A stretch of DNA of 6,071 nucleotides from Planctomycetota bacterium (lineage in GTDB: Bacteria > Planctomycetota > Phycisphaerae > Sedimentisphaerales > Anaerohalosphaeraceae): NCBI GenBank assembly GCA_021160785.1, contig JAGHBX010000374.1, positions 1 to 6,071 of the forward strand, in the 5' to 3' direction. Positions 1 to 6,043 of the stretch are shown one piece after another. The notes beneath the pieces were generated by a model. It saw only the letters and a program-made list of their open reading frames with translations, did not search any database and had not been told where the DNA came from. Positions within the stretch are counted from its first letter, which is position 1, and each line of letters opens with the position of its first letter. Both the position numbers and the translations under genes were made by a program.

Positions 1-468
1 CTCCTGGATGCTCCCGGGCACCTCATCGATATAATGCCCACCGTGCTTGAGCTTGCCGGCGGCAAGTATCCCGCCGAGCATGACGGCAAAACGCTTCCGC
101 CGCTTCCGGGCAGGAGCCTCGTGCCGTTCTTTGAAGGCAGGCCTGCTCAACCGAGGGGCGCCATCTTCCTGCATTACAGTTCCAACCGCGCCCTGATCGC
201 GGGCAAATGGAAACTCGTTTCGGCGTTCAATAAGCCTTGGGAGCTGTATCGGCTTGACTGGGACCGGACGGAAGTCAACGATCTGGCATCGGAACTTCCG
301 GACAAAGTTGCCGAATTAGACGCCGCGTACCGGCGCTGGTGGCGGGATGTGGGGCAGAAGCCTTTCACGCTGAAAACCGGCCAGGCGACAGTGCCACCCT
401 ATCGAGGGGTGTTTGAAGCGAAAAAACCCAGGGAAAAAACCGGCAGGATCAATAAGCGCGGGCGATAA
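1..468 (+). CDS. Sulfatase (arylsulfatase-like), C-terminal part; 5' end outside the window
   Basis: The reading frame is open from base 1 and ends at TAA 466-468, giving 155 residues. Seen: the stretch HLIDIMPTVLELAG, then GRSLVPFF, GKWKLV, PWELYRLDWDRTEVNDLA, and a final P-x-K-V-AEL...YRRWWRDVG helix. Known: this order is typical of the C-terminal subdomain of S1-family sulfatases (the 'D-x-x-PT-x-x-x-x-AG', 'G-KWKL' and 'WELY-D...D-x-x-E-x-x-D/N-LA' signatures). These enzymes hydrolyse sulfate esters, often on polysaccharides, and use a formylglycine made from Cys or Ser. That catalytic residue and the metal ligands lie upstream of the window, so activity cannot be judged. The protein ends in a basic tail (KKPREKTGRINKRGR), often seen in planctomycete sulfatases. 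The ATG at 34 is internal and is not the start. The substrate is unknown. Confidence 0.9.
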   Translation, partial: LLDAPGHLIDIMPTVLELAGGKYPAEHDGKTLPPLPGRSLVPFFEGRPAQPRGAIFLHYSSNRALIAGKWKLVSAFNKPWELYRLDWDRTEVNDLASELPDKVAELDAAYRRWWRDVGQKPFTLKTGQATVPPYRGVFEAKKPREKTGRINKRGR

Positions 469-511
469 TGCCCCCCCGTCCGGCGGCGGCTGGCAGGTGG
501 TCGGCGCAGCG

Positions 512-552
512 TCCGGGTAATGGGGCGAATTTCCCGGATTTTCCTCGTTTTT
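512..552 (+). terminator. Possible rho-independent terminator after the sulfatase gene
   Basis: TCCGGG (512-517) can pair with CCCGGA (533-538) around a 15-nt loop. It is followed by TTTT (539-542) and, after CCTCG, by TTTTT (548-552). The stem is only 6 bp and the T-tract is interrupted, so this is a weak call. Its position, 44 nt past the sulfatase stop and before the next promoter, fits the end of that transcript. The rest of 469-684 shows no convincing gene. Confidence 0.35.
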
Positions 553-684
553 AGCCCCCAGACTGCCGAAAAAGAGGGTAGGCTACTGGCGGCAGGAGGT
601 CTATCGAAGGAGCGGACTTGCCGCATTTGCGACATGGTTGAGATGGAAAAATAGGCAGCTTTGGTGTTTTTTGGATTATTTTCC

Positions 685-712
685 TTGACGTAACGTCCTG
701 AGTTCCTATAAT
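685..712 (+). promoter_or_regulatory. Sigma70-type promoter for the A-B gene pair
   Basis: TTGACG (685-690) and TATAAT (707-712) are separated by 16 nt. The -10 is perfect, the -35 has five of six consensus bases, and the sequence just upstream is T-rich (667-684). Transcription would start near 719. It is the only strong promoter seen between the sulfatase and gene A, so it probably drives both A and B. Confidence 0.7.
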
Positions 713-718
713 AGGGGT

Positions 719-1045
719 AGTAGCATCTGCGTTCTACTCATGTGCTTGGAACTGCAGGAGGGTTGGCTGTAGTGATTGAAAAGAGAGGCGATGATAAAAC
801 TCGATATGCGCATGATTCTTGTGCCTGTCAGGTCACGAGGGTTTCATCTGGCTGGTCTCAATTCTTTTTTGCAGGACATTTCCCCCTTACAGTTCATACG
901 ACGGATATATTTAGCGCCGGCGTCGGGTCGTTGTCGCTGATGCTTGAGGTGGATGGCTTTGGATTTACTTAACAGGAGGCGATGTATGGCGGATTTTGGC
1001 GAACAAAATCGTAAAATTAATTTCTTTAATTGGAGGACTCGAAAA
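719..1045 (+). other. Long 5' leader of the A-B transcript
   Basis: About 327 nt lie between the predicted transcription start and the chosen start of gene A. No known riboswitch or attenuator could be recognised. A T-run at 865-870 is not preceded by a strong stem. The leader contains two further initiation-like sites. GGAGGG (757-762) is 9 nt before GTG 772, which opens a 66-codon frame ending at 972. GGAGG (975-979) is 6 nt before ATG 986, which is in frame with gene A. The 772-972 frame has no recognisable protein character and is not annotated as a gene. Confidence 0.45.
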
Positions 1046-1087
1046 ATGAAAGAGCGAATTGTTTGGTTAATGATTATGGTAATGTGT
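1028..1087 (+). repeat. RBS/signal-peptide repeat, copy 1 (partner 3461-3520)
   Basis: This 60-base segment runs from the RBS through the first 14 codons of gene A. It matches 3461-3520 at 57 of 60 positions by eye without gaps, and the last 27 bases are identical. It encodes the MK-x-RIVWLMIMVMC start. Downstream of it the two genes lose clear similarity until their first PKD-like domain. Confidence 0.85.
1032..1036 (+). promoter_or_regulatory. Ribosome binding site of gene A
   Basis: GGAGG lies 9 nt before ATG 1046. The same site, with the same spacing and almost the same surrounding bases, precedes gene B. This is the main reason for choosing 1046 as the start over the in-frame ATG 986 and the TTG 944. 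Confidence 0.75.
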
Positions 1088-3382
1088 CTGGTCGGGTACG
1101 CCCAGGCGCAAAGATGTATTATCATCCACAACCCTGACCCTAAAGACAATGGCGGTCCTGTGCCTGAGCTGCAGACGCTGATGGAGACCTTGTTCGGTGT
1201 GGGCGAGGTGGAGCAGGTGTATAGCAATAATTGGCAGCGATGTCAAGGCGCTGAACAGGATGCACTGAATGCTGCTGAACTGGTCATTATTACTCGGCGT
1301 ATGAGCAGCGACCAGTTCAGGACACGGGCGGATAGATCCGGCGTTCCCAACAGATGGTGGGACCTGGATACACCTGTAATTACCCTGAGTGGTTACCCAT
1401 GTCGCGACTCGAGATGGAATTATGCTTCGAGCAGTACCGTCTCCGATTATACATCTGCGGCGGTGGACGTACTTGTTCCGGACCATCCTTTCCTGGAGGG
1501 AACCACAGGTTATCCTACTGCGACATCTGTTACTATTAATACGCTGCCCTGGCGCGGAGACACCAGTACGGGCACCTTGATTGACATCGCAGAGGTAATC
1601 TGCGACAGTCCTGATACAAATAACAGACCTGTGCTTGTGCATTATCCCGGTTCAGGAGTGGCTGGCGTCGAAGATCACCCCAGGGAAAACGTTGTACTGT
1701 TTGCAATTGGCGCCGATACAACAAGTGGCGGCATGGACAGGGGTCAATACAAAAGACAGACGGCTGATTGCGACCAGATCATGGTCAATATCGCCAGGGC
1801 ATTTGTTCCGTCTCTGGCTCCTGACTTCAATCCTGCGCCGAAGGTGGACGCCGGACCGGATCAGTTCATCTATGTCGGAGGGACCGCACAACTTGACGGT
1901 TCGGCAAGCGACGAGGGTCCTTCAGACGGGGTTTCAGAAGGTTCTCCCGGAGGCGTCACGTCTTTATACTGGTACCAGGAGAGCGGTCCTGGTACGGCGA
2001 CTTTCACTCCAGCCGGCGGTGTAGATGAACTTGCTCCGACGGTTACGTTTACCGCCAAGGGTGTCTATGAACTGATGCTGCAGGTTAGCGACGGTTTCAA
2101 GGACTCCAATGATATCGTTACCGTCACCGTCAAGGACCATGCCGACGAGTTTGCAGTCGGGTACTGGCCCCTCGATGGCGATGCACTCGATGCTTCGATC
2201 AACAGCAACGACGGCACCCTGGAAGGCATGGAGGGAGTTCCGGACGGTATGCCGACTTATTCTACCGATGCTGCTATAGGCACGCATTCCATAGATCTGA
2301 CCGACAGGCTTGGACTGAATGCGATTGATAATATGGATCCGAACCTGAAACATATCGATCTTGGTCCTGCGACCGAGCTTGACTTCGCCACTGAGAGCTG
2401 GACGGTCAGCGCCTGGGTAAAGACGACCCAGCCGAGGCCAACCGGTGGCGATCCGGATAAGGGTGCTATCTTCGCCAATGGCGCCGACGCCGGCGGCGGA
2501 CATCGGTATACTCTGCTTCTTAATGAAAGTAACACAGGTCGGGTAACTCTTATTACCGATGATAATTCCACAAAGTACCAGGACACGCGGTCAGATAACA
2601 ACATCAATAACGGCTTCTGGCACCACATAGTCGGCTTGAGAGACAGCGAAAACAACGAGCTTCGTATTTATAGCGACGGTATCCTTGACGACTCCCAGGG
2701 CATATCGGCCGGCTATGACCTGAGCGGAACTTCGCAGTGGAATAGCTATATCGGTATGATCTCAAAAGCGGACGTTGAAGGTGGGCTCTACAAGCACTTC
2801 GACGGTCTTATCGACGATGTTCGTGTTTACAACTATGCCGTGCCTCTCGATGATGCGACCTACGAAAGCATTCTGAAACTTACCGCGATGGGTGAGATTG
2901 CGGCGGACTGTGATGCCGGTCCCAATGTGAGTTTGCAGCTCCAGCCGGGCGAGGTGATCACCACGGAAGGCACTGTTACAGACCTCGGCCTGCCGGGCAC
3001 ACTGAATCTTAAATGGACGACAGTAAGTGTGACGGTAGATGGTGTTCCCGTCGCAGACGCCAATGCGATATTTGTCGATGACACGGCGGCGGTTACCGAG
3101 GTTACTTTCCCGGTTTTCGGCGTATACGTATTGCAGTTGGCGGTTGAGGACGTAAATCTCGGTGTGGTAACCGACACCAGTACTGTTACGATGACTATCA
3201 TCAGTCCCACCTGTGCTGACGTAGAGACCGCAGGTCTGCTTTTGGCAGGCGATATCAGCGGCCCCGAGGGAACGCCGGATTGCCGAGTCGACTTGTACGA
3301 TATCGCGGCATTTGCCGAGCAGTTTGGCACGTGCAACGATCCACAGGGCGTCGAATGTGCAGACGCATGGGCAACCCCATAA
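1046..3382 (+). CDS. Gene A: secreted ThuA/GATase1-like + PKD-like + LamG-like + PKD-like protein with half-dockerin tail
   Basis: A 778-residue exported protein of unknown substrate. Residues 1-21 form a signal peptide (basic MKER start, hydrophobic core, AQA before Gln22). Residues 22-257 have alternating strands and helices (RCIIIHNP, AELVIITRR, DLDTPVITLSGY, ENVVLFAIGA) and resemble the Rossmann-like ThuA/GATase1-like modules of secreted planctomycete proteins; no catalytic triad is assigned. Residues 262-363 are PKD-like (VDAGPDQ, LDGSASDEG, SGPGTATF, GVYELMLQVSDG). Residues 372-611 are a LamG/concanavalin-like sandwich starting YWPLDGDALD and ending DGLIDDVRVYNYAVPLDD. Residues 622-719 are a second, diverged PKD-like domain. 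Residues 723-771 carry a single dockerin-like calcium loop (D736 to D752), lengthened by PEGTP, and four cysteines. LamG and PKD domains usually bind glycans or proteins or act as spacers, so an adhesion or scaffold role is inference. An alternative start at ATG 986 would add 20 residues. Gene B follows after 96 nt. Confidence 0.85.
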   Translation: MKERIVWLMIMVMCLVGYAQAQRCIIIHNPDPKDNGGPVPELQTLMETLFGVGEVEQVYSNNWQRCQGAEQDALNAAELVIITRRMSSDQFRTRADRSGVPNRWWDLDTPVITLSGYPCRDSRWNYASSSTVSDYTSAAVDVLVPDHPFLEGTTGYPTATSVTINTLPWRGDTSTGTLIDIAEVICDSPDTNNRPVLVHYPGSGVAGVEDHPRENVVLFAIGADTTSGGMDRGQYKRQTADCDQIMVNIARAFVPSLAPDFNPAPKVDAGPDQFIYVGGTAQLDGSASDEGPSDGVSEGSPGGVTSLYWYQESGPGTATFTPAGGVDELAPTVTFTAKGVYELMLQVSDGFKDSNDIVTVTVKDHADEFAVGYWPLDGDALDASINSNDGTLEGMEGVPDGMPTYSTDAAIGTHSIDLTDRLGLNAIDNMDPNLKHIDLGPATELDFATESWTVSAWVKTTQPRPTGGDPDKGAIFANGADAGGGHRYTLLLNESNTGRVTLITDDNSTKYQDTRSDNNINNGFWHHIVGLRDSENNELRIYSDGILDDSQGISAGYDLSGTSQWNSYIGMISKADVEGGLYKHFDGLIDDVRVYNYAVPLDDATYESILKLTAMGEIAADCDAGPNVSLQLQPGEVITTEGTVTDLGLPGTLNLKWTTVSVTVDGVPVADANAIFVDDTAAVTEVTFPVFGVYVLQLAVEDVNLGVVTDTSTVTMTIISPTCADVETAGLLLAGDISGPEGTPDCRVDLYDIAAFAEQFGTCNDPQGVECADAWATP
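1817..2893 (+). repeat. Large diverged direct repeat, copy 1 (PKD-like + LamG-like; partner 4163-5224)
   Basis: Residues 258-616 of protein A align with residues 229-582 of protein B with only short gaps. Similarity is uneven at the DNA level. Sub-blocks 2194-2227 (34 of 34 identical), 2545-2596 (50 of 52) and 2657-2740 (79 of 84) nearly match the partner, while other stretches are much more diverged. Confidence 0.85.
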
Positions 3383-3404
3383 TCTGAATCAAATTGGAGA
3401 GATC

Positions 3405-3430
3405 GGCCGCACGGCGTGTGCCGTGCGGCC
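3405..3430 (+). promoter_or_regulatory. Perfect GC-rich hairpin between genes A and B
   Basis: GGCCGCACGGC (3405-3415) pairs perfectly with GCCGTGCGGCC (3420-3430) around a GTGT loop: 11 bp, 10 of them G-C. No T-run follows (AACTTCAAAC), so it is not a standard rho-independent terminator. It sits 22 nt after the gene A stop and 34 nt before the gene B RBS. Possible roles are protecting the 3' end of the A message, partial termination or an RNA processing site; these are inference. A weak second stem (AACTT 3431-3435 with AAGTT 3443-3447) follows directly. Confidence 0.75.
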
Positions 3431-3460
3431 AACTTCAAACTAAAGTTGAAAATTAACGAC

Positions 3461-3520
3461 AATTGGAGGACTCAAAAAATGAAAGATCGAATAGTTTGGT
3501 TAATGATTATGGTAATGTGT
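3461..3520 (+). repeat. RBS/signal-peptide repeat, copy 2 (partner 1028-1087)
   Basis: The second copy of the 60-base block differs from copy 1 at three positions only, including one in the RBS-start spacer. It starts gene B just as copy 1 starts gene A. Confidence 0.85.
3465..3469 (+). promoter_or_regulatory. Ribosome binding site of gene B
   Basis: GGAGG lies 9 nt before ATG 3479, the same arrangement as in gene A. A near copy (TTGGAGAGATC) at 3394-3404 just after the gene A stop has no usable start behind it and may be a relic. Confidence 0.75.
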
Positions 3521-5707
3521 GCGGTGCTCAGCAGCCCGTTGCTTGGGGGAGTCACGCCCGGTCCAAATGGTGGAAGAGACTTCATTGAGTCTTTTGTTCC
3601 GGGCAGCATATATCTGGACTTTGTGGACAGCAGCAACTCCATGAACAACACGTACGTAAGACCGGATGCTGTCATAGGGGATGTTACTTGTGTTACATCT
3701 GGCGCCGGCGCCGACAACTGGGGATGGCCCGATACCAGTGATGACGAGGATATGGCTAATGGTGATTTCGTAACTGATGGTGGGAATGATGGAGATGCTT
3801 ATGACTCCAAGGAGCACACTGCTTCCGATTTCATAGCTACTATTTCAGGCCTTGAAGCTTTAGCGGGTTATCAGGTATACGTCAAGACTTTTCATGACGG
3901 TACCAAGTATGGTCAGGCATGGGGAGTCGCCGATGCCACGGAAAATGTGATGGCCCCGAACACAGAAGCAGATGGAATATGGGTTGACATTGGTAGAGAC
4001 GGCGGCGGTGGCAGTGAAGGCCCAGGAAAAGCATGCTATTTGTATTTACTTCGTGAGGAGACGGTTCTAGCAGATGCAGCTGGTGAGATGGTTCTCCATT
4101 TTGCCCGGGGTGGCGACAGAACACAATATGATGGTGTTCTTTTGGTATGGACCACACCTGGCGATCCGACTTTCAACCCGGCGCCCGTTGCTAATGCCGG
4201 AGCGGATCAGGCCACCTATATTGGAGACACTGTCCAATTAGAGGGTTCAGCAAGCGATGAAGGTTCTTTAGGCGGTAATGTCGGTCATCCCGAAGGCATT
4301 CAGTCTTCAGTGTGGTACAAGCAGAGCGGTCCGGGTACGGCGAATTTCTCAGACGCCGGCATTATGGATCCGACGGTAACGTTTGACGCCAAGGGTGTCT
4401 ATGAGCTGGTGCTGCAGGTTAGCGACATCGAACCCAAGGATGGCAACGATATCGTTGTCATCACAGTCAAGGACCATGCCGATGAGTTCATCGTCGGTCA
4501 CTGGCCCCTCGATGGCGATGCGCTGGACTATTCGATCAACAGCAACGACGGCACCCTGGAAGGCGCCGAGTACACCGGAGAGCCCAACGGCATGCCGGAG
4601 TATACTACGGACGCTGCTGTAGGCAGCCATGCCATAGACCTGTCCGACAACCTTGGTCTTGAGGCGATAGATGATCACGATCCGAACATGAAGTATATCG
4701 ATCTTGGTGCTGCGACCGAGCTTGACTTTGGCACAACGGACTGGACAGTCTCGACTTGGGTCAAAACGACGACTCCGAGGCCGAATGGTGACAACGTTGA
4801 CAAGGGTACTCTCTTCGGAAATGGCGCCGACAATGGTGGCGGACACCGTTACTGTCTGATCCATAATGAAAATGAAACAGGCAAGATAACTCTCATTACC
4901 GATGATAATTCCACAAAGTATCAGGACACGCGGTCAGATGTCGTTAATGACGGCTTATGGCACTTGATAGTCGCTCAGAGAGACGGCACGGAGCTTCGTA
5001 TTTATCGCGACGGTATCCTTGACGACTCCCAGGGCATATCGGCTGGCTATGACCTGAGCGGAACTTCGAGCTGGAACAGCTATATCGGTGTGATCACAGA
5101 TAACGCCACCGGCACGATCTACAAGCATCTTGATGGTCAAATCGACGATGTGCGTGTTTACAACTACGCACTGCCCCTCGATGATGCGACCTACACGAGC
5201 ATCCTGGATCTTGCAGCGATGGGCCCGATTGTAGCGAGCGTCGATGCCGGAGGCGACTTCTCGATTAACTGGAAGCCGGTAGGGACTCCTCCAGCTCCTC
5301 TTGCTGGTTCTATTGTCGATAACGGTATATCCCCGGTGACGAGCGGACTGTGGTCAACGGTAGCAGGACCAGACGATGGTCTGGGCGGCTTCGAAGAGGC
5401 ATCGTTCACGGACGCGGCTGACCCGCTTTCGACGGTGACATTCCCAGCGGCCGGCGTGTATACGTTGAAGCTGGAAGTGTTTGACGCTGATGCGGTTACC
5501 GATGCGAATCCTGGCGGCCTTGTCGCGGACACGGTCGTTGTCACGGTTATTGCTCCGACGTGTGCGGATGTGATCCTGGACTCACTACTGTTGAAATATG
5601 ACTTTAACGGCGACTGCTACGTTGGCCTGGAAGACTTTGTAGTCATACTCAACGACTATCTCAAGTGTAATGATCCGCTTGATCCAAGTTGTCCTTGGCC
5701 GTTTTAA
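3479..5707 (+). CDS. Gene B: secreted protein, unassigned N-terminal domain + PKD-like + LamG-like + PKD-like with half-dockerin tail
   Basis: A 742-residue exported paralogue of protein A. The signal peptide covers about residues 1-24 (MKDRIVWLMIMVMC, then a small-residue region; exact cleavage unclear). Residues 25-228 do not match protein A. They are acidic and glycine-rich, probably beta-rich, with DNWGWPDTSDDED, DFIATISGL, YQVYVKTFHDG and a final YDGVLLVW strand. The layout recalls secreted planctomycete beta-sandwich modules, but no family can be named. Residues 232-331 are PKD-like (GADQ, EGSASDEG, SGPGTANF, GVYELVLQVSD). Residues 340-580 are LamG-like (HWPLDGDALD to DGQIDDVRVYNYALPLDD). 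Residues 588-691 are a second PKD-like domain. Residues 695-738 hold one compact dockerin-type loop (D708, N710, D712, Y714, D719) and four cysteines. There is no catalytic motif, so a binding or structural role is inference. The start at 3479 rests on the RBS and signal peptide; an in-frame GTG at 3416 lies in the hairpin loop and has no RBS. Confidence 0.87.
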   Translation: MKDRIVWLMIMVMCAVLSSPLLGGVTPGPNGGRDFIESFVPGSIYLDFVDSSNSMNNTYVRPDAVIGDVTCVTSGAGADNWGWPDTSDDEDMANGDFVTDGGNDGDAYDSKEHTASDFIATISGLEALAGYQVYVKTFHDGTKYGQAWGVADATENVMAPNTEADGIWVDIGRDGGGGSEGPGKACYLYLLREETVLADAAGEMVLHFARGGDRTQYDGVLLVWTTPGDPTFNPAPVANAGADQATYIGDTVQLEGSASDEGSLGGNVGHPEGIQSSVWYKQSGPGTANFSDAGIMDPTVTFDAKGVYELVLQVSDIEPKDGNDIVVITVKDHADEFIVGHWPLDGDALDYSINSNDGTLEGAEYTGEPNGMPEYTTDAAVGSHAIDLSDNLGLEAIDDHDPNMKYIDLGAATELDFGTTDWTVSTWVKTTTPRPNGDNVDKGTLFGNGADNGGGHRYCLIHNENETGKITLITDDNSTKYQDTRSDVVNDGLWHLIVAQRDGTELRIYRDGILDDSQGISAGYDLSGTSSWNSYIGVITDNATGTIYKHLDGQIDDVRVYNYALPLDDATYTSILDLAAMGPIVASVDAGGDFSINWKPVGTPPAPLAGSIVDNGISPVTSGLWSTVAGPDDGLGGFEEASFTDAADPLSTVTFPAAGVYTLKLEVFDADAVTDANPGGLVADTVVVTVIAPTCADVILDSLLLKYDFNGDCYVGLEDFVVILNDYLKCNDPLDPSCPWPF
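4163..5224 (+). repeat. Large diverged direct repeat, copy 2 (PKD-like + LamG-like; partner 1817-2893)
   Basis: This is the partner block in gene B. Its nearly identical sub-blocks are 4531-4564, 4888-4939 and 4991-5074. The similarity ends close to the end of the LamG-like domain; the second PKD-like domains share only general pattern. Confidence 0.85.
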
Positions 5708-5749
5708 TTGACCCAATGCGTTGCAGTATGACGCATAAGCAATGAAAGA

Positions 5750-5789
5750 GTCGGGCGTCTGGCTATTTGTCGGACGCCCGGCCTTTTTT
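5750..5789 (+). terminator. Rho-independent terminator after gene B
   Basis: CGGGCGTC (5752-5759) pairs perfectly with GACGCCCG (5773-5780). A T-G wobble and a G-C pair extend the stem to 10 bp (5750-5759 with 5773-5782) around a 13-nt loop. TTTTTT (5784-5789) follows. It lies 42 nt past the gene B stop and probably ends the A-B transcript. Confidence 0.85.
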
Positions 5790-5946
5790 ATGCGGATTGG
5801 GATTGGAGCGTTTTGCCCCCTCCCCCGCCGGATGCATGAAAGTTGTGTGGCGGTTCCCAACGTAGCGGGGGCGTCTCGCCCGCGATCCCGGGGGAGCGGT
5901 TCATCGAGTTCGCTAAACATGGGCTTGCCCCGCCGGGACGAATTGG

Positions 5947-5975
5947 TTGACTTTGAGGTGTTTTAGTGGTATAAT
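5947..5975 (+). promoter_or_regulatory. Near-consensus sigma70-type promoter of the downstream gene
   Basis: TTGACT (5947-5952) and TATAAT (5970-5975) are separated by the ideal 17 nt. Transcription would start near 5982 and give a leader of about 60 nt. Upstream, 5790-5946 is GC-rich with C- and G-tracts and only short possible stems (CCCCCGC 5822-5828 with GCGGGGG 5865-5871; GGGCG 5869-5873 with CGCCC 5877-5881); no gene is seen there. Confidence 0.75.
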
Positions 5976-6043
5976 GCGCCCAGATGTCGGAATAATTGAA
6001 AGTCCTGCTTTGTCGGGGTGGTCGTTTATTGGAGGTCCAGGAA

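Noticed and set aside
563..595. Inverted repeat CTGCCG/CGGCAG as a possible terminator or operator
   Set aside because: Only 6 bp with a 21-nt loop and no T-run; expected by chance in a sequence of this size.
740..772. Ten-codon leader peptide (ATG 740 to TAG 770-772)
   Set aside because: There is no RBS before it, no run of a regulatory amino acid and no attenuator-like stem with a T-run after it.
772..972. 66-codon frame on the + strand in the gene A leader, with an RBS-like GGAGGG before GTG 772
   Set aside because: The translation shows no domain, signal peptide or membrane segment and has an unlikely composition. One RBS-like match is not enough; it is kept only as a note in the leader entry.
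944..1045. Upstream extension of gene A to TTG 944
   Set aside because: No RBS before TTG 944, and it would bury the signal peptide behind 34 extra residues. The paralogue supports ATG 1046.
1079..1087. Lipoprotein signal at Cys14 in MVMC (both proteins)
   Set aside because: The residues before Cys do not fit a lipobox (L-A/S-G/A-C), and Cys14 lies inside the hydrophobic core instead of at its end.
1067..1642. Long reverse-strand open frame (191 codons) inside gene A, and similar ones at 1964-2503, 2860-3462, 4349-4864 and 5191-5544
   Set aside because: They lie opposite clearly coding sequence with domain matches, have low-complexity or arginine/serine-rich translations without recognisable motifs, and are explained by the codon pattern of the + strand genes.
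5585..5920. Reverse-strand frame of 111 codons over the end of gene B and the terminator
   Set aside because: It crosses the terminator hairpin and the end of gene B, has no RBS or recognisable features, and is best read as chance.
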